Origin: Gallionella sp.
GTDB taxonomy: Bacteria; Pseudomonadota; Gammaproteobacteria; Burkholderiales; Gallionellaceae
Assembly (NCBI GenBank): GCA_030653355.1
Contig: JAURZN010000095.1
Coordinates: forward strand, 34,899-98,898
Reading direction: 5' to 3'
DNA: 64,000 nt
The notes under the pieces were generated by a model. That model saw only the letters and a list, made by a program, of their open reading frames with translations. It was not told the origin of the DNA and ran no database searches. This document shows positions 53,622 to 64,000 of the stretch, one piece after another. The translations under genes and the position numbers were made by a program. How positions within the stretch are numbered: the first letter of the stretch is position 1; every line of letters starts with the position of its first letter.

Positions 53622-54357
53622 GGCAATTGACCACGCATTCGAGAATGTTGCGCACCCGCTCCATCGCATTCCGTGCGGTGGCAGCAACATTTTCCATATT
53701 GATGTTCTCCTGACTATCACCCCGCCCCGCCGTGTAATTCACCACCACAGCGATGCTGGCATAGTTCATCTCCAGCTCCCTTGCCAACGCAGTTTCCGGC
53801 ATGCCGGTCATTCCCACCATATCCGCGCCATCGCGTTCATAACGATTAATCTCGGCGATGCTGTCCAGACGCGGCCCCTGTGTTGCCGCATAAACACCGC
53901 CATCCAGGCAGGGCTGACGGACTTGTTCCGCGCCGCGCAAAATACGACTGCGCAAAACCGGTGAATAAGGCAGGGTAAAGTCTATGTTGCGGTAACTGGT
54001 ATTGCGCGTATTGAAAAAAGTGGCATCACGCCCGTGCGTGTAATCAATAATCTGATCGGGCACGATCAGCGTGCCCGGCGTCAAATCCGCACGTATTCCG
54101 CCGACGGTTGCGACAGAGACGACATCCGTCACTCCCTGCTCGCGCAATGCCCATAAATTGGCGCGGTAATTCACCAGATGAGGCGGTATGGTGTAGCCAT
54201 AACCATGTCGCGCCAGAAAGATGATTTCATGCTGATTGAGCATGCCAAACAGGAACGCGCCGGCAGGCTCGCCATAAGGCGTGCGCATCACTTGCCTGTG
54301 CGTGACATTGAGATTCGCCAGTTCCGTCAGGCCGCGGCCCCCTATGATTGCCAACAT
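53611..54357 (-). CDS. S-methyl-5'-thioinosine/thioadenosine phosphorylase
   Basis: 248 residues from the ATG at 54357 (GGGAG six bases upstream); ATG 54372 is also open. '[15 protein letters not shown]', '[20 protein letters not shown]' , '[20 protein letters not shown]' and '[10 protein letters not shown]' match the trimeric purine nucleoside/MTA phosphorylase family. The Asn in VVNYTAG and the context of a hypoxanthine phosphoribosyltransferase upstream favour the methylthioinosine version, which feeds hypoxanthine to salvage; the choice is inference. Operon with hpt and def. Confidence 0.85.
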   Translation of the reverse strand: MLAIIGGRGLTELANLNVTHRQVMRTPYGEPAGAFLFGMLNQHEIIFLARHGYGYTIPPHLVNYRANLWALREQGVTDVVSVATVGGIRADLTPGTLIVPDQIIDYTHGRDATFFNTRNTSYRNIDFTLPYSPVLRSRILRGAEQVRQPCLDGGVYAATQGPRLDSIAEINRYERDGADMVGMTGMPETALARELEMNYASIAVVVNYTAGRGDSQENINMENVAATARNAMERVRNILECVVNCHDD

Positions 54358-54377
54358 TTCAACTCCCAACATAAGTA

Positions 54378-54392
54378 TCGGGCGTAGCCCGA
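54378..54392. repeat. REP-like hairpin
   Basis: TCGGGC-GTA-GCCCGA followed by CCTAC, a short palindrome of the kind dispersed in many proteobacterial intergenic regions (GTAGGTCGGGC... on the other strand). It stands between hpt and the phosphorylase gene. Confidence 0.5.
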
Positions 54393-54403
54393 CCTACAAA
54401 CAA

Positions 54404-54427
54404 CTAACGACTAACGACTAACGACTA
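54404..54427. repeat. 7-bp tandem repeat
   Basis: Three exact copies of ctaacga (54404-54424) plus cta. It lies just past the hpt stop and next to the REP-like hairpin. Short tandem repeats of this type are prone to slippage. Confidence 0.7.
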
Positions 54428-54428
54428 G

Positions 54429-54977
54429 CTACTGCTTTACAGCATAAATCGCGGGCAGATTGCGCCACGCACCCTCAATATCCATGCCATAACCGAACAC
54501 GAAACGATCCGGTAATTCCAGCCCCACGAAATCTGCCTGCACAGGCTTAGGGCGGCCATGCCGCTTATCGGAAAACACGGCGCTATAGCAGTGTTGCGCC
54601 CCCAACTCCAGCACCCGTTCACGTAAGGCGGCCAGGGTATGACCCTCGTCCAGAATATCGTCTATCAGCAACACCACGCGACCACGCACCGATTCATGCG
54701 GCGCCACCTTCCAGTGCATCGTACCACCGGCCCGTGCATCGCCATAGCGCGTCAGATGCACATAATCAAAATCAAGCGGAAAGTTGAGCAGCGGCAACAA
54801 CTGCCCGGAAAAAACCACTGCGCCGCCCATCACCGACAGCACCAGCGGGTGCGCGTCACTCAAGCTTGCATTGATTTCCCGCGCGACCTTGTGCAGTGCG
54901 GCTTGCACCTGCTCTTCCGTGCACAGCAATTCAGCCTGTTGCAACAGCTCATGCGCGCGCCGGGCAGAAATCGTCAT
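54429..54977 (-). CDS. hpt: Hypoxanthine(-guanine) phosphoribosyltransferase
   Basis: 182 residues from the ATG at 54977; a TTG at 54983 is open but unlikely. The PRPP-binding loop is 'RVVLLIDDILDEGHTLAAL', and 'HPLVLSVMGGAVVFSGQLL' is the pyrophosphate loop region. 'DFVGLELPDRFVFGYGMDIE' is the purine-binding part. It converts hypoxanthine (and guanine) to nucleotides with PRPP. The gene follows galU with seven bases between stop and start and precedes the phosphorylase that would supply its base. Confidence 0.92.
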   Translation of the reverse strand: MTISARRAHELLQQAELLCTEEQVQAALHKVAREINASLSDAHPLVLSVMGGAVVFSGQLLPLLNFPLDFDYVHLTRYGDARAGGTMHWKVAPHESVRGRVVLLIDDILDEGHTLAALRERVLELGAQHCYSAVFSDKRHGRPKPVQADFVGLELPDRFVFGYGMDIEGAWRNLPAIYAVKQ

Positions 54978-54983
54978 GCGCAA

Positions 54984-55868
54984 TTACAACTGCAGGCTCT
55001 TCAAATAGGCGGCGAATTCCTCCTTGACTTCCGGATGCACCAACCCCATCGCCACGCCCGCCTTCAGGAAACCAATTTTTGAACCGCAATCATAACGCAT
55101 GCCTTTGTAGCGATAGGCCAGTATCCGTTCTTCCGCGATCAGGGCGGCAATCGCATCGGTCAGCTGCAATTCACCGCCTGCACCTGTGTGCAAATTGTGC
55201 AGATGGTGGAAAATACGCGGCGTCAGAATGTAACGTCCCGCCACGGCCAGCGTGGAAGGCGCATCTTCAGGGTCCGGCTTTTCGACTATGCCTGTCACCT
55301 GTTCCAGATCTGCGTTCACTTTGGCACTCTCGACGATACCGTATTGCCGGGTCAGTTCGCGCGGCACATCCTGCACGCCCAGCACAGAACTGTGGTGACG
55401 ATCATAGATCTCCACCATCTGCCGGGTGATCGAAACCTCACCCACCATCAGGTCATCCGCCAGAATGACGGCGAAAGGCTCATTTTTGATGACAGGCTGG
55501 GCGCAAAGCACGGCGTGCCCCAAGCCCAGCGGCTCGGATTGACGGATGTAGATGCAATTAATTCCTTCCGGGATCACTTCCTGCGTCAAACGCAGCAGTT
55601 CCAGCTTGCCCTTTTTCTCCAGTTCGACTTCCAGCTCGTAGGCTTTGTCAAAATGATCCTCGATGGAACGCTTGCTGCGCCCAGTCACGAAAATCATGTC
55701 CGTAATCCCCGCAGCCACCGCTTCTTCCACCGCATACTGAATCAGCGGCTTGTCCACGACAGCCATCATTTCCTTGGGGCTGGCCTTGGTGGCCGGCAGA
55801 AAGCGACTTCCCATGCCTGCGACTGGAAACACCGCTTTACGGATTACCCGCAATGGTCTTTTACTCAT
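54984..55868 (-). CDS. galU: UTP-glucose-1-phosphate uridylyltransferase
   Basis: 294 residues. '[20 protein letters not shown]' followed by SPKEMM is the nucleotide-binding signature, and 'LADDLMVGE' the metal-binding Asp loop; '[20 protein letters not shown]' is conserved in GalU. It makes UDP-glucose for surface polysaccharide and glycogen or trehalose pathways. Starts two bases after the ligA stop, so it is in the zipA-ligA-galU operon, a common betaproteobacterial order. Confidence 0.95.
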   Translation of the reverse strand: MSKRPLRVIRKAVFPVAGMGSRFLPATKASPKEMMAVVDKPLIQYAVEEAVAAGITDMIFVTGRSKRSIEDHFDKAYELEVELEKKGKLELLRLTQEVIPEGINCIYIRQSEPLGLGHAVLCAQPVIKNEPFAVILADDLMVGEVSITRQMVEIYDRHHSSVLGVQDVPRELTRQYGIVESAKVNADLEQVTGIVEKPDPEDAPSTLAVAGRYILTPRIFHHLHNLHTGAGGELQLTDAIAALIAEERILAYRYKGMRYDCGSKIGFLKAGVAMGLVHPEVKEEFAAYLKSLQL

Positions 55869-55870
55869 TA

Positions 55871-59016
<3,146 letters not shown>

Positions 59017-59088
59017 ATTTTGAATACCAAAATTCGCAGATCGCACAAAAACGTCAGCGCGGATTATCTCAAGTTGAGTAGTAAAAAT

Positions 59089-60138
59089 CTATGCCAATGG
59101 CAATTCAGGCGAACTGACGCCAATACCCGCCACCTCTTGTAATGCTTTCAAAAACTGCGACTGTTCATGCAATTTATGCGCCGCAACCGGGTGTAGCAGG
59201 CCGCGCATATGTGCGATACGCGCACGACTCATCACCGACATCTCCCAATGCAGGCCACGCAGCAATTCATCCGCCGATTCCGGCTTGTTGCACACCAGCA
59301 CCATATCGCAACCCGCATTCAGCGCGGCAGAAGCCCGTTGCACAATATTTCCTGCAACCGTGGCGCCTTCCATGCTCAAGTCATCGCTGAAGATACAACC
59401 GTCGAAACCCAGCTTGCCGCGCAGAATCTCTTTCAGCCAGACCGGCGAAAAGCCTGCCGGGCGGCTGTCCACCTTAGGATAAATGACATGCGCTGGCATT
59501 ACCGCCGTCAAACCGAAGCTGATCATTTGCCGGAAGGGAATCAGATCACAGAGCTCGATATCGACAAACTCGCGTTCGTCCACCGGGATCGCCAGATGCG
59601 AATCAGCCGCGACATAGCCGTGCCCCGGAAAATGCTTACCTACGGTATGCATGCCCCCCTGTTTCATCCCCAGCAGCAGACTGTGCGCCAGTTCGGCGAT
59701 CGCCTGCGGATCGCTGTGAAAAGCACGGTCACCGATTACGCCACTGTGCTCATAATCCACATCCAGCACCGGCGTGAAACTGAAATCCACACCGCAGCCG
59801 CGCAATTCCGCCGCCAGCACATAGCCGGCCTGCTGCGCCAGATGACGCGCCCGATGCGGGGCGATGTCCCAGATTTTCCCCAGTTCGCGCATAGGCGGAA
59901 TCCTGGTGAACCCCTCGCGAAAACGCTGCACCCTTCCGCCCTCGTGATCGACTGCAACCAGCAATGGCGTGGGACGCAGCGCGTGTATCGCGGCAGTCAG
60001 TTCAGTCAATTGAGCAGGTGATTCGTAATTGCGCTTGAACAGGATCACCCCGCCGACCAGAGGATGACGCAACCGCGCCACATCCTCGTCCGTCAGTCGC
60101 GTACCCAGCACATCCAGCATGACCGGCCCTAACCCCAT
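59089..60138 (-). CDS. nagZ: Beta-N-acetylhexosaminidase
   Basis: 349 residues, GGGAGGATTC before ATG. Family 3 glycosidase pattern: '[20 protein letters not shown]', '[19 protein letters not shown]', '[20 protein letters not shown]' with the His/Asp pair, and '[17 protein letters not shown]' with the nucleophilic Asp in SDDLSMEGA. It is the cytoplasmic enzyme that removes GlcNAc from recycled anhydromuropeptides. It lies 72 bases ahead of zipA on the same strand. Confidence 0.95.
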   Translation of the reverse strand: MGLGPVMLDVLGTRLTDEDVARLRHPLVGGVILFKRNYESPAQLTELTAAIHALRPTPLLVAVDHEGGRVQRFREGFTRIPPMRELGKIWDIAPHRARHLAQQAGYVLAAELRGCGVDFSFTPVLDVDYEHSGVIGDRAFHSDPQAIAELAHSLLLGMKQGGMHTVGKHFPGHGYVAADSHLAIPVDEREFVDIELCDLIPFRQMISFGLTAVMPAHVIYPKVDSRPAGFSPVWLKEILRGKLGFDGCIFSDDLSMEGATVAGNIVQRASAALNAGCDMVLVCNKPESADELLRGLHWEMSVMSRARIAHMRGLLHPVAAHKLHEQSQFLKALQEVAGIGVSSPELPLA

Positions 60139-60476
60139 GAATCCTCCCTAATCAGAACAGACAAATTTTAAATCGCATACACACCCGGCGGCATTCTCTC
60201 ACCTGTCCGGCGGGCTGACCACACCCTGAATGCCTTTTATTTTCAGCCCGGCGGCAACATGCTCACGCGCTCCTGGAAACTCTTTCCTTTGTCATGAAAT
60301 CAAATAAAGCGTTTAATCCACTCCACGTAAGTTTTCACAGCTCACAATCTGTCACGTAAGGGTGGTTACTCAGTTGACCGGGTACCCACTGGCGTACCAA
60401 GTGCTTCAGCCGCACACGATCCGCCCCTTACTCAAACAGTCTGGTACATTACATCAAGCATCTTAAGGAGCGCGCA
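60139..60476. other. Intergenic stretch between nagZ and the VOC gene
   Basis: Divergent promoter region for nagZ (-) and the VOC gene (+). A near-palindrome GGTACCCACTGGCGTACC lies at 60381-60398, preceded by TTGACC at 60374-60379 but without a matching -10. Apart from these I see no RNA gene, repeat or open frame. Confidence 0.5.
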
Positions 60477-60875
60477 ATGGAACCACGCATTAGTCTTATC
60501 ACACTCGGGGTGTCTGATCTTGAAAGTGCGACCCGGTTCTACGAGGAGTGTCTTGGTCTCCCTCGGCTTGAGACGCCACCCTCCATTACGTTCTTTGAGC
60601 TTGGGAAAACATGGCTTGCGCTTTGGTCGCGTGCGAGTCTGGCTGCTGATGCGGGCCTTTCGTCAGAAGGTTCCGGCTTTCGTGGCTTCGCACTTGCGCA
60701 TAACGTGCACTCTCCGGCAGAGGTAGATACTTTGCTTGAGCGGGTTGCGGCATTCGGCGCCAAGGTCACAAAGAGGGGGCAACCCACAGACTGGGGCGGC
60801 TACTCTGGGTACTTCACTGACCTTGACGGTTTTCTCTGGGAGGTCGCTCACAATCCGAGCTTTCCTCATGTGTGA
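60477..60875 (+). CDS. VOC (glyoxalase/bleomycin resistance) family protein
   Basis: 132 residues with AAGGAG before the ATG. 'RISLITLGVSDLESATRFYE' and the second half 'WGGYSGYFTDLDGFLWEVAH' are the two beta-alpha-beta-beta-beta units of the VOC fold; the metal-site Glu is at the C-terminal EVAHNP. No first metal His is obvious (the N-terminal unit has ITL), so enzymatic type is open. A stand-alone gene. Confidence 0.88.
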   Translation: MEPRISLITLGVSDLESATRFYEECLGLPRLETPPSITFFELGKTWLALWSRASLAADAGLSSEGSGFRGFALAHNVHSPAEVDTLLERVAAFGAKVTKRGQPTDWGGYSGYFTDLDGFLWEVAHNPSFPHV

Positions 60876-61014
60876 TCCGATGCCCAACCCATCATGCCAT
60901 TCCAGGAGTGAGATTCCGTTGTAGAAACCTGCCATTCGATTTCTCGGAAGCGATCGTTCAATATTAGGCTTGTCAGCTTGGTCCGAAACATCGGCACATT
61001 ATTCTCACTGCCAC

Positions 61015-61671
61015 TCAACGGGCGTGACTATCAGCCAGGGCTTGATCGACCAGCTCCTTTAGTTGCTTAAAGCCAAAGCTTGGCAACGGCTGTCCGTTGA
61101 CGAAAAATTCAGGAGTCATGGTGACATTCAGCGTCTTCGCATCGGCAAGATCCTGCGCGATCACAGTGGCAATCTCGGGGGAAGTGATATCAAAGGCCAT
61201 CTGTTCCATGTTCAGACCGATTCCATCGAAATATTTCCATGCCGCACCCGCGTTGGCTGTGTGATGCTCTGTCCAGCTGGCTTGATTGGCCAGCAGTGCT
61301 TCGAGTGCCTCCCAGAACTTGCCTTGTCGGCGTGCGGCCTCGAGCATCGCTACCACTTTGTCCGAACCGGAGTGAAAAGGGGCGTAGCGCAGCACGATGC
61401 GAATCTTATCTGGATTGTCAGCCATCAGCTGTTTCACCATCGGATAAAAATTCCGGCAAGTTTCGCAGGCAGGATCAATAAATTCGACGATGACGACCGG
61501 CGCATTTGCTTGACCTATGGTAGGCGAGTGCATACGAATTAATGCAGCACGATTGGATTCGGCAAGCTGATTGGCCACCGTTTCTTTTTGGCCGGTATAA
61601 AACAGCATGCCTGCAACGAAGACAAGCAGCAGGACGATTGCGGAAACGACGAAGACTGTTTTTTGTTTCAT
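61015..61671 (-). CDS. DsbA-family thiol-disulfide oxidoreductase, membrane-anchored
   Basis: 218 residues from ATG 61671. One N-terminal membrane span or uncleaved signal ('VFVVSAIVLLLVFVAGMLFY') precedes a thioredoxin/DsbA domain with the active site CETC in 'EFIDPACETCRNFYPMVKQL'. 'MTPEFFVNGQPLPSFG' is the cis-Pro region (TPEFFVNG, a DsbA_2/DSBA-like sequence). CETC differs from CPHC of classic DsbA, suggesting a specialised partner. It overlaps dsbB-like by four bases. Confidence 0.85.
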   Translation of the reverse strand: MKQKTVFVVSAIVLLLVFVAGMLFYTGQKETVANQLAESNRAALIRMHSPTIGQANAPVVIVEFIDPACETCRNFYPMVKQLMADNPDKIRIVLRYAPFHSGSDKVVAMLEAARRQGKFWEALEALLANQASWTEHHTANAGAAWKYFDGIGLNMEQMAFDITSPEIATVIAQDLADAKTLNVTMTPEFFVNGQPLPSFGFKQLKELVDQALADSHAR

Positions 61672-62096
61672 TTGTAGCCTTTCAGATAGGTGATCATGAG
61701 CAATCCAGTAATGGATGAGAACGAAAATACCGACAAGAGCGGAATCGTCACAAAACCGAACCAGACTACCGGTATATTGGAACACGGCACGCCCTGCTGG
61801 CATGGCTTGAGAGTCTCGGGTATCCACCCCGCGGTGAGGGCAAGATGGAACAGTGCCAACCCTAGGCCTGCAAGCGCCAGCGGCAAGGCATAGCGCACCA
61901 CCCGCGTATCGAAGGGAAACAACCCGGCGGCAAGCACCAGAACCAGCGGAAACATGGCGATCCGTTGATACCAACAGAGTATACAAGGTGTAAAACCCAT
62001 CACTTCGCCGAGGAACAGCGCACCTAGCGTAGACACAGTGGAGATCAACCATGCAGCGAAAATCAGCGTCCATCCAATGGGGGTAGTGTTAGTCAT
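61668..62096 (-). CDS. Disulfide bond formation protein DsbB-like
   Basis: 142 residues from the ATG at 62096. Four membrane spans, the quinone-coupled pair CILC in 'GFTPCILCWYQRIAMFPLVL' and the second pair in KPCQQGVPCSNIPVVWFG are characteristic of the DsbB/BdbC group. It reoxidises its DsbA-type partner, encoded immediately downstream with overlap, and passes electrons to quinone. A short version, lacking the long periplasmic loop of E. coli DsbB. The IS200-type element is just upstream of its start. Confidence 0.88.
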   Translation of the reverse strand: MTNTTPIGWTLIFAAWLISTVSTLGALFLGEVMGFTPCILCWYQRIAMFPLVLVLAAGLFPFDTRVVRYALPLALAGLGLALFHLALTAGWIPETLKPCQQGVPCSNIPVVWFGFVTIPLLSVFSFSSITGLLMITYLKGYK

Positions 62097-62134
62097 GGCA
62101 TCCAGACATCCGTATTCATTCATTAACCCAGCAT

Positions 62135-62790
62135 AGGAAATCCCCCGGCTATGCCGGGGTGGCAGTAGAAGTTTGACATTTACGGGAGTCCATCTGCGAC
62201 ACTCTGAATCGTGAGCCGCCAAGCAAACGAAGAAGGGAGAATCGAGATGGACGACAGCGAAAGCCTAAGCCATAGTAAATGGGAATGCAAATATCACGTG
62301 ATATTCATTACGAAATGCAGACGTAAAACGTTGTACGATCAGTTGAGGCCGCATCTTGGAGAGGTATTCAAGAAGTTGGCGCAGTACAAAGAGAGCCGGA
62401 TAGAGGAAGGGCACTTGAGGCCCGATCATGTACCCATGTTGATATCGATCCCTCCGAAGTATTCGGTATCGCAGGTTATCGGATACATCAAAGGGAAAAG
62501 TGCAATTCATCTGGCGCGCGTGTACGGAGAACGAAAGCGTAATTTTGTTGGGCAGCACTTTTGGGCGAGAGGCTACTTTGTATCGACGGTAGGCCGGGAT
62601 GAAGAGTCGATCCGGCAGTACATTCGTCACCAAGAGGAAGAGGATAAGCGCTTGGAGCAGATGAACCTGTGGCGCTGACCGGTCACCGAAAGGTGACCAC
62701 AAGAGTAGGGGCCGCGTAAGCGTCCCCGTTAAGCCGCTTTGAGCGGCTCACAAATTAAAGCCCCCGGCTTTGCCGGGGGATACTTACTCG
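62135..62790 (+). mobile_element. IS200/IS605-family insertion sequence
   Basis: A tnpA-only element: one Y1 transposase gene, with imperfect hairpins at both ends, CCCCGGC-TAT-GCCGGGG at 62143-62159 (left) and CCCCCGGC-TTT-GCCGGGGG at 62761-62779 (right). These subterminal hairpins are recognised by TnpA for single-strand transposition. An extra hairpin AGCCGCT-TTG-AGCGGCT lies at 62732-62748. No terminal inverted repeats and no target duplication are expected. The exact ends are estimated. Confidence 0.85.
62247..62678 (+). CDS. tnpA: IS200-type transposase TnpA (Y1 HUH)
   Basis: 143 residues from the ATG at 62247 (GGGAG upstream). 'HSKWECKYHVIFITKCRRKT' starts the fold; the metal-binding HUH is represented by 'DHVPMLISIPPKYSVSQVIG' (usually HVH, here D-H-V-P), and the catalytic Tyr by 'ESIRQYIRHQEEED'. 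The enzyme nicks and joins single-stranded DNA. 'HFWARGYFVSTVGRDE' is a family marker. Frame intact, so it could be active. Confidence 0.9.
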   Translation: MDDSESLSHSKWECKYHVIFITKCRRKTLYDQLRPHLGEVFKKLAQYKESRIEEGHLRPDHVPMLISIPPKYSVSQVIGYIKGKSAIHLARVYGERKRNFVGQHFWARGYFVSTVGRDEESIRQYIRHQEEEDKRLEQMNLWR

Positions 62791-63109
62791 GCAATATCAG
62801 TCTTGCGCTGCGCAACTCCGGTTGACCATAGACAGATACAACGCCCTCAGCCACCATCGCCTTGCCTGCACCGCCACTGTCGCATACGCCGACCATTTTG
62901 AGCAGTTGGTTGAGCTCGCGCAATGGGTAGACCGAAAAAAGGTGGCTTGGGTACGCGACCAGGCGGTTGCAGAACAGCAGCGCATTGAGGCAGAACAATT
63001 TGCAAAGCAAAAAAGCAATGAAGCGGCGGCAAAGTTGGCAGCCGAACATGCTGAAGCAGCCAAGCTGCTTGAGTTTGCATTTAATTCCAAAGGCCATGTT
63101 CGTCGCTAA
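62780..63109 (+). pseudogene. 5'-truncated ORF after the IS200-type element
   Basis: An open frame continues upstream from 62822 to the right end of the element, and no convincing start is found (TTG at 62822 has no ribosome site). It encodes 'VELAQWVDRKKVAWVRDQAV' then a Glu/Ala/Gln-rich helical end with 'NEAAAKLAAEHAEAAKLL'. It may be the 3' part of a gene cut by the insertion or a small accessory gene of the integrase locus that follows 25 bases later. Not recognised. Confidence 0.45.
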
Positions 63110-63133
63110 TACGATGAACGGGTGATATTGCCT

Positions 63134-63472
63134 ATGACAACCCTGCGCACACTCACATTGGATCAGGCGGCAGAGTTTCTGCATGTGCATCCTGTGACGT
63201 TATTGCGTATGGCAAAGTCTGGAAAAATTCCCGCCGCGAAACCTGGTAAGTGCTGGGTGTTCATCGACCTTGACCTAGCCGATTGGCTGCGCGCACAATA
63301 CTCGGCGCGGGCATCGGAAGCTATACGCAATGAAAGGAAACACCAATGCCACTCTTCCGACGCAAAAATTCCACGATTTGGTGGGTTGATATCACCATCG
63401 ACGGAAAACGCATACAGCGAACTTCTGGCACAGAAAACAAGCAGCAAGCTGAAGAGTTCCACGACAGGTTAA
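63134..63472 (+). CDS. Excisionase-like HTH protein
   Basis: 112 residues from the ATG at 63134. 'LTLDQAAEFLHVHPVTLLRM' followed by AKSGKIPAAKPGKCWVFI is the HTH_17 excisionase fold. The last 40 residues overlap the first 127 bases of the integrase gene in another frame, a common arrangement for recombination-directionality factors. Residues after about 70 have no domain. It would bind the attachment site and control excision together with the integrase. Confidence 0.75.
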   Translation: MTTLRTLTLDQAAEFLHVHPVTLLRMAKSGKIPAAKPGKCWVFIDLDLADWLRAQYSARASEAIRNERKHQCHSSDAKIPRFGGLISPSTENAYSELLAQKTSSKLKSSTTG

Positions 63473-63870
63473 AAACCGAGTTGTGGGAACACAAACGACT
63501 GGGAACGAAACCTCGACGGACATGGCAGGAAGCAGCAGTCCGCTATGCCGAAGAGAAAGCGGAAAAAACCACGCTTAATACCGACCTGTCGCACTTTCGC
63601 TGGCTGGATGCGCATCTGTCCGATAAGTACCTTGATGAGATCAATAAGGATTTAATTGCTGAAATCACCAAGATTAGAAAGTTGCCGTACAGCATTCCTC
63701 GGGCAAAAGGACCTGATCGTCAGATCAATCCGAAACCTGCCACGGTCAACAGAACACTGGAAATCATTCGTTGTGTTCTGCGACTGGCGAGGGATGAGTG
63801 GGAATGGGTCGACCATATCCCGACTGTGAAATTGCTGAAAGAAGCGACTCAGCGCATTTCGAGGGTGTAA
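63346..63870 (+). pseudogene. Tyrosine integrase, interrupted by IS256-type insertion
   Basis: GGAAACACCA precedes ATG. The 174 visible residues are the Arm-binding and core-binding domains: 'MPLFRRKNSTIWWVDITIDG', 'TWQEAAVRYAEEKAEKTTLN', 'KPATVNRTLEIIRCVLRLAR' and EWVDHIPTVKLLKEATQRI. Where the catalytic domain (with the R-H-R-Y tetrad) should start, the frame ends at TAA 63868, a stop that comes from the adjoining insertion sequence. The catalytic domain is not seen within the window, so the enzyme is inactive. The rest may lie after the IS element outside the window. Confidence 0.82.
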
Positions 63871-64000
63871 GAAATTTTGTGTAAACGGTCATTTGGCAGG
63901 AAACTGCCGCCACTTTGAAAGGAGTCGCAATGACCGTAACAAAAGCACTACCGAAAGACCTGATCGACAGCCTGCTTGCCGGGTATAAAAAACCTGAAGA
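63864..64000 (+). mobile_element. IS256-family insertion sequence, left end
   Basis: From about 63864 (gggtgtaagaaattttgtgt) the sequence changes to the left end typical of IS256 elements (gaaattttgtgtaaacgg), 60 to 70 bases before a transposase start. The element runs off the right edge. Its insertion is what ends the integrase frame. Confidence 0.7.
63930..64000 (+). CDS. IS256-family transposase (5' end only)
   Basis: ATG at 63930 with GAAAGGAGTCGCA before it. The 23 visible residues, MTVTKALPKDLIDSLLAGYK and the following KPEE, are the conserved N-terminus of the mutator-type (IS256) transposases, which usually run to about 400 residues. The catalytic DDE domain is beyond the window. Confidence 0.75.
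   Translation, partial: MTVTKALPKDLIDSLLAGYKKPE

Overview
The window looks like a betaproteobacterial chromosome segment, probably Nitrosomonadales-like; no single marker settles the taxon. The basis is the housekeeping block on the right (nagZ, zipA-ligA-galU, hpt, a thioinosine/thioadenosine phosphorylase, def, acnA) together with moderately GC-rich coding sequence. More than half of the window is accessory DNA.

Left, 1-17.8 kb: the late half of a siphophage-type prophage, all on the + strand. It runs in textbook order: HK97-type portal (cut by the window edge), S49 protease, major capsid, head-tail connectors, tail tube, tail-assembly chaperone with a probable -1 frameshift, tape measure, DUF2460, DUF2163, NlpC/P60, tail-tip protein, fibre, M15 endolysin and 3TM holin. 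A RelE/ParD-like toxin-antitoxin pair sits on the opposite strand between the chaperone and the tape measure.

Middle, 17.9-36.3 kb: a tightly packed defence operon on the + strand. Its core is a class 1 DISARM set in the order drmD, drmMI, drmA, drmB, drmC. Extra genes are woven in: a small HTH protein, a C5-cytosine methyltransferase with a Vsr-type endonuclease, an Mrr-like nuclease with zinc ribbons, and a GHKL (MORC-like) ATPase fused to a PD-(D/E)XK nuclease domain. I infer a hybrid of a Dcm-Vsr-GHKL restriction cluster with DISARM. This is the main candidate for an unusual system. It is followed, on the - strand, by a serine recombinase with two ParB-family genes and no ParA (36.3-39.6 kb), a small zinc-finger protein and, on the + strand, an Abi/HEPN gene.

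41.2-42.8 kb is a scarred junction: two partial tRNA/tmRNA T-arm-like repeats, a perfect palindromic terminator, a decayed IS1380-type transposase and an intact tRNA-Leu. Beyond it, 43.0-48.5 kb encodes an 1860-residue coiled-coil protein with a 112-residue (336 bp) tandem repeat and a C-terminal membrane segment.

Right, 48.7-62.1 kb: ordinary chromosomal genes. These are an aldo/keto reductase, aconitase, a Tat-exported Cys-rich copper-binding protein, peptide deformylase, purine salvage genes, galU, ligA, zipA, nagZ, a VOC protein and a dsbB/dsbA-like pair. The last 2 kb is mobile again: an IS200-type insertion, an excisionase-like gene and a tyrosine integrase gene cut short at the left end of an IS256-family element that runs off the window.
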